DNA of 64,000 nt from Reticulascus tulasneorum. Taxonomy: Eukaryota; Ascomycota; Sordariomycetes; Glomerellales; Reticulascaceae. Below the pieces are notes generated by a model, which was not told the DNA's origin, searched no databases, and worked only from the letters and a program-made list of their open reading frames with translations. A program made the position numbers and the translations under genes. The stretch spans positions 4,340,001 to 4,404,000 of the forward strand of contig LSAX01000003.1 of the NCBI GenBank assembly GCA_001557505.1, written 5' to 3'. Shown here in pieces: positions 24,209 through 34,595 of the stretch (position 1 is the stretch's first letter; every line of letters starts with the position of its first letter).

Positions 24209-27200
24209 CGCGACACGTACACCGCGATACCTCGGACTCTGGAACAACTGAAAGAGGACGGAAACACAAAATCATCTTGGGCAGCCAACGTCGAAGTTAT
24301 CAAAGGATTTTCTTCATGGATGCTGATAAGGCACGGGCAGCCCTGATCCCCATCAACAGCGGATCGCTGACGTGCTCTGTGGATGAGAGGTAAATGCACA
24401 GGAGGCTCAGACCCTGATGTGCTGGTGTCTCATTGGCCTGTTGGGTGCCTTTAATCTCAATCACGTCGCGCGGCGTTTTCTTGAGCATCCACACCGCGGT
24501 ACCCATGCATAGATTCCTTAACGTTATTCCCGCCATGGCGAATTGAGATCCATCGCCCCTGAATATCGATCCCAAATTGGCCTAGCATCAAGGGTCCGCC
24601 AATGCCGGAATCCGGCATTCTGGGTGGATATTATCCACATTGCACCTTAGCATCTAGGTAGTGCATCTCGGTGACCGGTGCGAGTGGCACCGGTGTGAAG
24701 AGACGATCAATAAAACCCCACCACTGCGCAAACACCCACAACATCTTCTCGTATGGAGCTGCAACAATACAAAAGTCCGGAAAAGAAGCCGGCTTTCACG
24801 GGTAACGGGAGCACTAGCCAGTAAACACAGTGTTGTGATTGATCTGTCCCTCCATAACGAACTGTTGGTGCGGGCGTGATACGACCATGGGAAACGCTAC
24901 GCCTGACGACTGCAAGATGCCAGATGCCTAACAGAGGGGGAGGCATGCGCTACGGTAATTTCCCGATCTTGATAGTACGTAGTCATACATGGGGTGGGAC
25001 GAGAAACCGTCTTCCGTGTACCCGCCACACGACTTGGCTCCATGGGATATGGAGCAAAATAGCACTTTCAGGTAGCCTCAATCATCACCACATGAAACGT
25101 TGGGACACAGCGTTGCATTTTCCGTAGGAAGAGCCATAAGTTCATCTGTACCCTGCCCTGCCCTGCCTTGCCGTGCTTGCCTTACCAATATCGCAAATCC
25201 ACCCCCTGGTCTGTCAGGGCGATCAATATTGCCCCCACCTAAGCCATCTCATTGCGACCCTGCCGCCAAGCTGGTCTGTTACACGAGTCTCCTTCCTCAA
25301 CTGAGAACGGGGCATCAGAGTTCACAGCGACAACTATGGGACGGACAAAGCGGGACTGTGTTGATCAATTGCGGAAAGGTGTTGACAGTACGAGTGCATA
25401 CTAGGTCTGATAGTAGATGTGAGAGTGAAAGTGGCTGCTAACTCAATTGAGGGTTAATCAAGTTAACGGCATTATGTATGCATCCTCGGTTTTTCATCTC
25501 CATCGCCAAGCAAGGAGGCTTCTTTTATTGAGCAGCATAAATTCCTTCACCATTATACTTTCTCTGTCAAGATTGAATTCACGAAAATTGGCGACTTACA
25601 TCTGTTGTTTGGGCGGGAGATACTCGCCAATTACAGCCCTTGGCCATGTCGACCGTATCAAGGCGTTGAAGTACGGGCTTGGAACTGCTGGTAAAAGGCG
25701 CTTAACACGAAGAGAATGGCTTACAGACTATGCAAACTTCCTGGGAAAGGGAAGAAAGCCGATCACATAAGACAGTAGCCTCGGATCATCGAACCGGCTT
25801 TTCATGCCGCGCCAACCTAATTATTCATGACTGTGTGAGTTGCGTGAGGACATATAGGCGTGCAAATCAAGAACCTCTGTTCTGCATTGCAGTAGGATGG
25901 TACTCTAAACTCTTAACAAGTCATTGTCATGCTCGGGCTCTGTTGCGTAACGAGGTCTCAGTGACAATATGATCTGCTCCGAAAGCATGGACTTTGGATT
26001 ATGTGGAACAAGGCTACTAGACGGGTGGCTAGAGGTACGCAGCGCGACTGCCGTCTCGGTTCTGACCCAATGTCACCACATGAGGAGGCGAACTCCATTT
26101 GTGATTTTGATAAGCCCACCTCATACCTCTCATCCATGTACCAAGCAAGCGAAGTGACGGGTCAGCTTGGGAGAGCAAATGGTCTCTCGCTGGGTGGCGG
26201 TCCCTGGAGGATATTGCCGATGAGGTTCCCGAAGAGCCTCCTATCCGTCTGGGATGCTGCCATGGTAATACATTCTACAACGGAGAGCTCATTAAGCATC
26301 ATTCCGCCCTTAACGCTTGCAGGAGTGAAAGCCACAGCTACGCGCGGATTCGGTTCGAAAGAGCACATTTGTCAACGCCATCGCCAAGCATGCCATTAAC
26401 AGGAGAAACGCCAAGATCCCAATCCCGCTGTGAATCCTCCTTTTCACAGACTACCGAGCTTGGCAGCATAATTAAATGCAGCAAGTCCCTGTAAATATCT
26501 TCAAATCAGTCCACTGGCGAGGTTTAGGGTTCAGCCGCACCATTTTGCAGATTCTTGCGCCGTTTGAAACCATCTTGACCCCGACAAGCCACTATGTAAT
26601 TTACCCCGGCACACCCGCGCGTCAGATCTAATCTTACCTATCTCCGCCCCTGCCCAGGCGACCAATGAACTGTCAACATCCAAACGCCTTCCAAGGAATA
26701 TCGACCCCCACGTCACATTATTGGCATCAGTCCTTTGAACCTTCTTCCCAAGTTCCTCCTCACAGCCCGCCACCATAGCTGAGCGGCCGCCTTTCCTTGC
26801 CGCGGACAGCTGGACACGGACGGGAAAAGTGCCCTTTCACGATATGGCTGGCTAGTAATCTGTATTCTATCACAAAACCTTACCGTCTTCACGAATCCGT
26901 GTACACAGGCATGATCATCAAACGTGTTGGCGGAACAGGTAATCTTGCAGTCTGATAGAAGTCTTGCCGCCTGCCAACATAGAATTGTTTGGCTTTGGCA
27001 AATTGCACAATGATATTCGTAGAGGCTCGGCGAGCGAGAACGGGTCTAATTTCCACACAGTTGTCCATATGCTGCCAAGATCCCAATACTGTTCTTCATT
27101 TCGTAAGGAGCCTGACGCTGAAAGCTGGCAGACGATTTTTACAGCACACAACGACAGCTCTATCTATCCACAGAGTAGTCCTCCCGTTAGTAGATTTCAG

Positions 27201-27338
27201 CCGATTTACAGCCGCTTGTCTCTTGAAGATGCTTTCAGAATAGCCTTGTGTCCCTAATCGTGATGCGCTCTGGGCGCAAGAACGCATCCTAACTACATAT
27301 GGGCCTAATTCTCATTATGCGGAATTTAAAGGCCTCGT
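24209..27338. other. Intergenic, no convincing gene
   Basis: The first few hundred bases are the promoter region of the WSC gene. Elsewhere only frames below about 135 codons occur, without known domains. A short CCCTG/CCTTG tandem run is at about 25,151-25,185. The stretch 25,640-25,770 (+) reads as a fairly protein-like peptide, but no start, splice partner or family could be recognised. Confidence 0.4.
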
Positions 27339-29461
27339 TCACTCATGCCTCTTCAAAATCAAATCCGCAGCCTACAGTGTTTGTAAACATCGAGACTTGC
27401 AGTTGGTGTAGAGGTACGAAAAGGAAAGACTCACCTTCTCGCCGATTGCATATGCTGTAGAGCTCGTATGCGTCCCGGGAATCAGCGGCATGATTGAATT
27501 ATCCGCGACACTCAGGCCCGATGTGCCATGCACTCTCAGATCAGGGCCGACAACACCGCCGAGCTCCTTCGGCCCTAATGCCGCTGTTCCCACAAGATGC
27601 CCGTCCGTGGCGCTGATCGACTGTCGAATCCACGCCTCGATTTCCTCATCTGTTGCTACCACTGGCCCGGGACTTGTTTCCACCGGCTCCAAGGCCTCCT
27701 GCATCGCTGCGCCGCTTGTGAAGAATCTCATGAACTTTACCATTTCTATGGTAAACTTAATGTCGAGTGGATTACTAAAGCTTCTGTAGTCCACAATCGG
27801 CTCTACATCGCCTCTTCCTGTCAGGGTTGTCCCGTCATCGTTCGGCGATAGGTATACAGTTCCACGGCTCTGCTGCTTCAGTAACAGGAGCGAGAATGAT
27901 GAACGTCCGCCGAAAGGCAACTCCAGTAATGCGGACTTGCGGCTGCGGAGCTGTCTGGCGTGGGCTTTCTGTTGCGATGCGAATCCGGCGACAACCGTTT
28001 GGTGAGTACCGGCCGGCAAATACGCAGCGGGGTCCTGGGCTAGCAGCTCACCAACCAGAGCATCAGTCTTGTTTGAAATCACCGAAAGGGGCAGCCATGC
28101 GCCGCTGTTAGGATAAACTGAGAATGGACCTGTTTTGTTGGCGTTCCAAAGAGCCAAGGCTTCTTGTGCATACGTTTCGTTGGAAGTGAGGTCGGAGTTG
28201 CGAGGAAAGATCCGTTTGCCAACTAGAAATCAAATCAGAGTTTAACCTATACTCAGTATCCACAGAGCTCTCCAAAATATTACTCACAGGTGAAAGACAT
28301 GGTGAAGTATGGATGATCTTGCAAGTTGCTTCCAACCCCAGGTAGCTCCAACTTGGTCTCAACTTTGGCTGCTTCGAGAACGTCTTTTGGTCCAATGCCA
28401 CTCCTCTGAAGGATCTGTGGTGTATGAATTGCGCCAGCTGAGAGCACAATTTCCTTCCGTGCCCGGATCCGGTGGGGAGCATCCGCAGGCATGGGACCGT
28501 CTCTAGGCGTGACGACAACTTCCCGTGCCTGTAACAAACCATTCTCGCCGGTCGGCGGGATAAGAATGACTTGTGTAACCCTGTGGCCTGGGAGGATATG
28601 AAAGTTGGCCCTTGTCGAAGCTCCATTATCGTCCAGATAGTGGCCTTTAGCCGAATACGACCGGGTCCTATCTCTAGGATCAACAGAAATTGGCACCCAG
28701 AATACTCCTGTAGCATTTCCATCTGCATGCTCGATGGGAAATTCAACTCCAGGAATACTTTTGAATGCATTCCAGGTCTTGAACGTAGTTGGCCACTGGA
28801 ACGGCGGATAACTTGAGTGAATCGCCGCCGTTCCGCCATACGCAGCCTCAACGTCCGCAGTCATGTTGTACTTTTGCATCATCTCTTTGGTTGGTGGATG
28901 GAATGTTACACTTTTCCTAAACCATTGGAGCATGTTCGCCCATCCCCAGTCAGCGGCGTATTCGGCCTGGTGAGCATCTCCCGCTGCCCACACCCAGCTG
29001 TCGTAGTCTTCGGCACTGCCCCGATCGAAAAACATGCCGTTGACAGCACTGGAGCCACCGACGACGGCGCCTGCGGGAACTCTTTGTGTTCGGTTGTTTA
29101 GTCCAGGTTGTGGAACCGATGTCGCGTTATAGAATCGCGTTGCCGAACTATATGTATCGTGAATTGCATTTGGGTCCGGCGGACCCGGCACATTGGGATC
29201 CATAACATATGATATTGATGGAGAAGTATCGAGATATCCGTATTCGATGACAAGGACCGTGTGCTTCCCGCTCTCGCTCAACCGATCGCCAACAGTGAGC
29301 CCCGCGGTGCCTGCCCCAGCGACGATGAAGTCGTACTCATCAAGTAGGCCATCCCGGCGCAAGATCTGCGCATGCTCTGCATGCACCGGGAGACTCGCAG
29401 AAACATGAAGAATGGAAAACGCTACTAGTGGCTTAATAGCCCTTCGAATTAAAGATGACAT
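27339..29461 (-). CDS. GMC oxidoreductase, secreted, FAD-dependent
   Basis: Proposed exons 29461-28288, 28222-27435 and 27371-27339 (introns 65 and 63 nt; the last exon codes only AADLILKRHE), giving 664 residues. The start chosen opens a signal peptide (core LVAFSILHVSASLPVHA). The FAD-binding motif GAGTAG is at 49-54, a GGSSAVNGM block lies in the first GMC signature, and SAGAIHTPQILQRSGIG is the second. Near the C-terminus are the expected catalytic pair: His in DGHLVGTAALG and His in GTHTSSTAYAIGEKAAD. Length is slightly above the usual 580-640 of aryl-alcohol/glucose/choline oxidase relatives. It oxidises an alcohol, with O2 or another acceptor; substrate is not predictable. Many such secreted enzymes supply H2O2 or act in secondary metabolism, but no biosynthetic cluster is visible here. 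Confidence 0.9.
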
Positions 29462-29560
29462 TTCACGGTTAGAGAAACGGTTATCAGAGTTGAAGGCAGA
29501 TGCCGTTAACTTGGCACCCCCTTCAAGATTCTCGATCGGATCTAAGTAGCCAGACCCAGC

Positions 29561-29568
29561 ATATTTAT
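29561..29568 (-). promoter_or_regulatory. TATA-like element of the GMC gene
   Basis: ATAAATAT on the minus strand, about 100 bp upstream of the proposed start at 29461. The spacing is usual for a fungal TATA box; this is assigned only by sequence and position. Confidence 0.3.
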
Positions 29569-30727
29569 GGTGTTTACTAGAAATCACCAAAGGATTTCGA
29601 GTGGTCTCGAATCTCTCGACCACCGTTACAACGCAGTCATCGCAAGATGCAGCATGATATTAGCCGTGTCGCGTTGTGCTACCCTCACGAGTGCCCACGA
29701 TCCTTCCAATCTATTTAAACGGGCATAAAAATGACTGCGTAATCTACACGAACATCAAGTTGGAGGAGACTACATATTGCTTCGTCACGATTTTGCTCCT
29801 ACTTCACATATTTTGCCAGGCTCGGATCCTTTTACCTCGGGGCCGATGTACGATAAACCTGAAATGGACGGTGTTATAGCAGGGCCGCTGCGGTATACTA
29901 CTCATGCATATATTGAAGGAGGATTGCATTAGATGTCAGCATCTTTAAACCAATGAATGCGAACATCTGATAATTAAAGAGAATGATTCGGGTTCCCCAG
30001 TACCATTGACGCGATGTAACACTCAGCCATTCCCAAATCCTGCAAAACAACTCGCCACTACCCTGGCTAGCGAAAAGGTGGCAATAGCTAACTATTGCTA
30101 GCGCTTCCCAACTTGAACGTTGATTCAGCCACGCATCCACTGTTCAGCACAATATGCTACTTTTGCTACTACTGCCAGGTGACTCTATTTGCCGAGGATG
30201 GTTGACTGAGGAAGACACGCAAGAGATATGTCGGGGATCTCGAGGCTTTGAAGACGGATCAGCGAACACAGTATTTATATCTCCCGGGTGCCTGTAGTGT
30301 TTTCTTCTCTCTTTTCGGCATGTTATCTCGTTTTTCTTCTTCCACATTTATGTTCATGTAACCGCTTAGTGTTGGTGGAGACCATGAGAAGCTGTATGAT
30401 GTGTACATTTGTATGAAATGGGTATCTAAGTAAGTTGCACTCGCCTTTTTGTTTTTATCTTTCCCTCAAGAACCAAGATCCGTTACCATTAGTCCAGCAT
30501 TCCAGTTTCTCGTTAAACCTTTCTCCCGGGATCCCGAAACCAGTGTTCAATTTCATGATAGAAACCGAGGACCTCGTATGATGGCTCTTCCAACAAGGAA
30601 ACCCCCCACCCGGCATCTATCGATTGCTCACGGCCACTACTCAAGCCGAGCTGCAGTAGAACTTGGTCTGTCTACGAGCTCGAAGATCCGAAAGTGCTTT
30701 TTCCACTGTTGCCCTCCCCTTTCAACT
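29569..30727. other. Intergenic, no gene seen
   Basis: It holds the promoter side of the GMC gene and the 3' flank of the rhodopsin-domain gene. Frames present are short and unrelated to known families. Confidence 0.45.
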
Positions 30728-32015
30728 TCATGTACTGCCTCGAAAATCGTGATTTGCAGGCCCAATGTGTTGTAGTGTTTCATTATTTGTATTTGCGGCC
30801 TGGCTTGTGGACCCATTTCTCTCCGTGTATAACTCCTGCCGCCTAGACCTGACGGAGGTATGTCTCAGGTCGTGTCCTCGTTGCAGGTCTTTGACAAGAG
30901 CGAAGAAGAATGCAGCATTAGCAACAATGCAAGCACATATGATCTCAATAGATGCCCACTACACATCGATCGCATTAGTCTATGCTTTCGTCGCTGAGAA
31001 CCGAGGACAAGTTTTACCATGGAACGGGCCCGTTGAGACACCGACTGGTTCAAGATGAGTGGGAGTCGGAGAATGGTAATTATGACGACAAGAAGACCGA
31101 TGCTAAATAAAATGCTGAGCTGGACCTTTCTACGTGTTCTTAGTAAGTATTGTACAGGTGGCAAGCTCCTCCAGACTGCTTACACTTTGCCCCCCGTGGG
31201 CTTGATGTGTCGCAGCATTTTGGTTGGAAAGATGATGAGAGCGATATCGGTGATGATATTGAATACAGCCATTGTAATCAGGTTGCCGAGAGCTCGGTGG
31301 CAGGAATCTGGCTGCCGTGTTAGCTGATCGTCTATGAGGTTGGTGCAGCATGTTATCATACGCAAGTTGAGCGGATCAGGGTCCCAATATCTACAACCAG
31401 ACGAGTCAGCGTTTGGCCTCAGTAAGGAGATATCGGGCTCACAAGTTAATTGGGCGACACTCAGCCAGCGTAGGAATCAATATTGCAAAGAAAGTGACGA
31501 CGAGAAACCACCACAATGTCGTCGCAGCGATTCTACCCCATTCATAGACATCGACGAAGCGAGAGTAAAAGTTGAGCAGGCAAAGCTTCAGACACCATAA
31601 ACTACACACACAAGCTCAATTAGAACATATCCCACACAAGGTCAGAAGAAAACGGAAGGGAGGGCTCGCACAATAGCGCATAGAAGATACGCGCCGGTAT
31701 CAGGAGCTGTTGCGACGTGATGAAATTCTGCTGCAGTTCCGCAACGGATATGCCCATTTCTTCCGCGTCGGTTTCCGTTGCGAGTGCAAACGTGTGCGAG
31801 GGGTTCAGGCGGAATGACATTGAGATACACGCCGTCCTTCCGATGAGCGGCAGCAGCGCGAATGCCATGTAGGCGTCGTCGGCGTGCCATTTCCGGTGGC
31901 ACGAACGATGGGCCCTACATCGCAGGAGTAGGCGATATCCGCAGCGACCGAGGATGAGCAACGCACAAATTACAGCCGTCACGATGTCCAAGGTCAGGTC
32001 GGAGGATTTAATCAT
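30728..32015 (-). CDS. Rhodopsin-domain (PTH11-like) 7TM membrane protein
   Basis: Five proposed exons: 32015-31672, 31601-31443, 31390-31184, 31129-31018 and 30958-30728 (introns 70, 52, 54, 59 and all in phase), giving 350 residues. The predicted protein carries seven hydrophobic segments and family landmarks of the fungal rhodopsin domain: WHADDAYM after TM2, FYSRFVDVYEWGR, AECRPI, the WDPD-C-TN loop, the TDIALIIFPTKM helix, and SMWASIEIICACIVANA in the last helix. A short polar, probably cytosolic tail follows. Related proteins include PTH11-type receptors, but this one has no N-terminal CFEM domain. Ligand and role are unknown. The junctions restore the family consensus at each splice, which makes this model strong despite the absence of any long single frame. 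Confidence 0.85.
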
Positions 32016-32718
32016 CGCGAGCCTTGGATGGCATTCTCAGTGGAGAGAGGTGTGGGAAGTGAATCTTCCCAGTCTTGACAGTCCGGGTTTATGTCCCAAA
32101 AAATGCTGGCATGCATAGGGCGGCACGGCAGCTGGCCCATCCTGGACGCAGATTGCTGATTAAGAGGCGCAGCGGGCAGCACACCCCATGTTCAAGCTCG
32201 CATTGAAGACGCAAAGCTAGGGCGATGCAACTGAGCCACCTGTCATTCTTTGATGATAGGCTTCTTTAGCGAGTGCAATCAGCGTTTTGCTACGGACTAC
32301 GCACCTGCAAGTCCGAAGCTAGATAGTCCACGCAATTTGCGGGAGGTGTTTGGGGTCTAGTATAAAGCTATTTCATTGGATTGAAGTCGCGGAGCTCCTC
32401 AACTCACCTGCGGGGTGACAAACGGCATCGAATCACATGCGTATTGAGGAGGCGAGCACCAGCATGGGATATGGCCTAGCTTGAACGCTAAATTCCCCGC
32501 AGATCCATCTAAACCTGGCCCGCATCCCTGGATAGTGAAGAATTGCCAGCTTGTCTAAACCCTTGCCGCAGTGTGCGGGCAGTTGAAACAGATGCCCAAA
32601 ATAGTACAGGGCAAGACGGGACTCTGGAAAGTTACGGGGCGCAAACCATGGCCCCATTGAGACAGATAGGTAGTTGATAAATCCGACCTCAGTGCCTATC
32701 GGACTGTATATACAAGCC
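32016..32718. other. Intergenic, no gene seen
   Basis: About 0.7 kb between the rhodopsin-domain gene start and the end of the HET remnant. Nothing recognisable beyond the presumed promoter of the former. Confidence 0.45.
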
Positions 32719-34155
32719 TCATATGACTGTCACAACGCGCGTCTCCCACGCTTCAAAGAACTTTGTGTCTTCGTCGTACCGCAGATCAAGCTCGGCGAGG
32801 CCTACCCGCTCAAACTTGTCTGGTTGCAAGGTCGAACTTCCCACGACCAGCATTGTAGCGTTGCCCGTGTTTCCTGATCTATAGGTTCCAAGCATGAAAC
32901 AACAAACGGAAATTAGGTTGGTACCATTCTGCATTCCTTCCTTCATGATGGTTGATTTCCGCCTCGACGTTGCAATCAATTTTCCATCAGTACCAGCCAG
33001 CTTCACTTCTTCCAGGTGGCCATCAGAATGGAAACTGCTAGTGCCCCATTCTTGAAAGCTGTAGAATCGCATGCTGTCCTTCCAGAATTTGGAGGTGTGG
33101 GGGCTGGAAGTCAGCCGTGGCAGTGGTGAACTTGCCCCTGAGAGTGATGAAGCCTTTAGCAACGTCACCCAGAGGGTTGGTGACAGATTCTGGCGTGCAA
33201 ATAGCTTCCAAAACGTCGCATGTTGCGTCGAATCGGAAGTTCTTTAGGGGTATCGCCCAGTTGACTCCACCATTGATGGAAGCCCAACTCCAAGATGGCG
33301 CTTTTGTGTTGAAGACGTCTTTCCCTTCCCGGGTTGAAGGGGAATACCAAGAGAGGTCTCGTATGAGCTGCCTTCTCCAGAGACCAGCCAGATAAACGTC
33401 ATTTAGTCTCGCTTGGAATGTGACCGCAATAGCGGACAAAGCCGCAAGCTTGTCAGTTGAGTAGGTCAACTTCCTGAAAAAAGATGGGCCTGCTACGGAG
33501 AACCTCCATTCGTGATGCAGTTCATGCTCAGTCATGGTACGATTTTTTTCGGATACAGACTGATCGAATTTCGCTGGATCCAATCGAAGTCTATTTTTGG
33601 CTTTTATTGTCTGGCATGGACATAGTCGCATTCACAATCCCGGAGTGACCTACATCCCCATGTCAACTCATATCTGCCGAAAGACACATAGCGCCTCGCC
33701 AAGACCCGTTCCTGGAACGTCCACCCTCGTTTCTCTAGTGGTCCCCTAATTTAAGGGCTTGTGGCATTCGGGGCCGGATGGTCGAGTAACTCACGGTATC
33801 GAATCTAGCACGATTGCTTAGGGTTGCCGGGGGAGGAAGTTTCCACGGTCCCTTCGAAATGCTGAATGCGAGGACAAAGAAATCCATCGCCGCCATATTC
33901 TGCGGAAGAAGCACCGACAACAACAAGAAAAGCGTTACCGTAGATATCAGCCATCCTGGCAGCCTCTTTCTCCCTGTCCATTTTATCTTCTTGGAGGATG
34001 CAGAGCGAACCAATCCACACATACCGAATTCCTAATTCTCTGGCGACGTGAATCACATCTCTGGATGTCTAGGGGAGAGCTTCTGTGCTGATGCCTCGCT
34101 CATGATCCTTAAAATTCTTTTTTAGTGTGCGAAGAGGTTGACCCCCGTAAACCCA
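32719..34155 (-). pseudogene. HET-domain gene remnant, multiply disrupted
   Basis: Read on the minus strand, three frames together give a typical heterokaryon-incompatibility (HET) protein: a GGQPLRTL start, RELGIRYVWIGSLCI, EAARMADIYGNAF, then EKRGWTFQERVLARR, DKLAALSAIA and a C-terminal region. The coding sequence is broken. A TAG at 34069-34071 sits where the family has LP(K/Q)T; the frame shifts before the WTFQERVL block; a TAA at 33604-33606 follows VHARQ; and the frame shifts again before DKLAALS and near 33,110-33,150. The normal N-terminal part before SYxWGG is missing. The TAG could be read as a 3' splice site, but the other breaks have no intron solution I can find. HET proteins trigger cell death on non-self fusion; this copy should be inactive. 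Confidence 0.75.
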
Positions 34156-34595
34156 CAGCAGTCACAGCCATGCAGTACTAGTTGGAAGTACTGATTGGGA
34201 TGGCGTAGACGTTCAGCAATGCGGTTCAGAGCAAGAGACATCGGAGCCATGGCAAGCTTGAATGCCTTTGTTGGAATGATTCAAGGCGCCCCCAGAATGA
34301 TGGTTCTCACTCACCGCGTTTCAGCCAGCCAGCCCCCACGCACCCGCGTTGGACATGCTGCTCTTGTGGAGGCAGTGCTGGCATCTAAAAACGGAATTGG
34401 GGATCGGAAGCAGACGCATGCAGATATTGGCTGACCGAGGGTGCGGAAGTAGGACATCCTAACAGCCGTCTCGTCAACAAAGGTTATCACTCCTTACGTA
34501 TGTGTATATCAACGATTCCACTTTGGAAGCAAAAGCCAACGTAAACAACCACGAGCATGAAGGATAGACCGTAGATATCTTCGGCATTCCAGACA
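34156..34595. other. Intergenic between HET remnant and regulator gene
   Basis: 0.4 kb. The missing N-terminal half of the HET gene is not found here on either strand, so the remnant is truncated rather than merely frameshifted. Confidence 0.4.

Noticed and set aside
33735..34022. Minus-strand frame across the HET remnant as a separate gene
   Set aside because: It overlaps the HET motif frame and has no family features of its own; it is an out-of-frame reading of the same remnant.
34034..34080. TAG at 34069-34071 as a genuine 3' splice site rescuing the HET gene
   Set aside because: The polypyrimidine tract before it looks good, but family-like HET sequence continues directly on both sides of the TAG, leaving only one residue to explain, and other breaks downstream remain.
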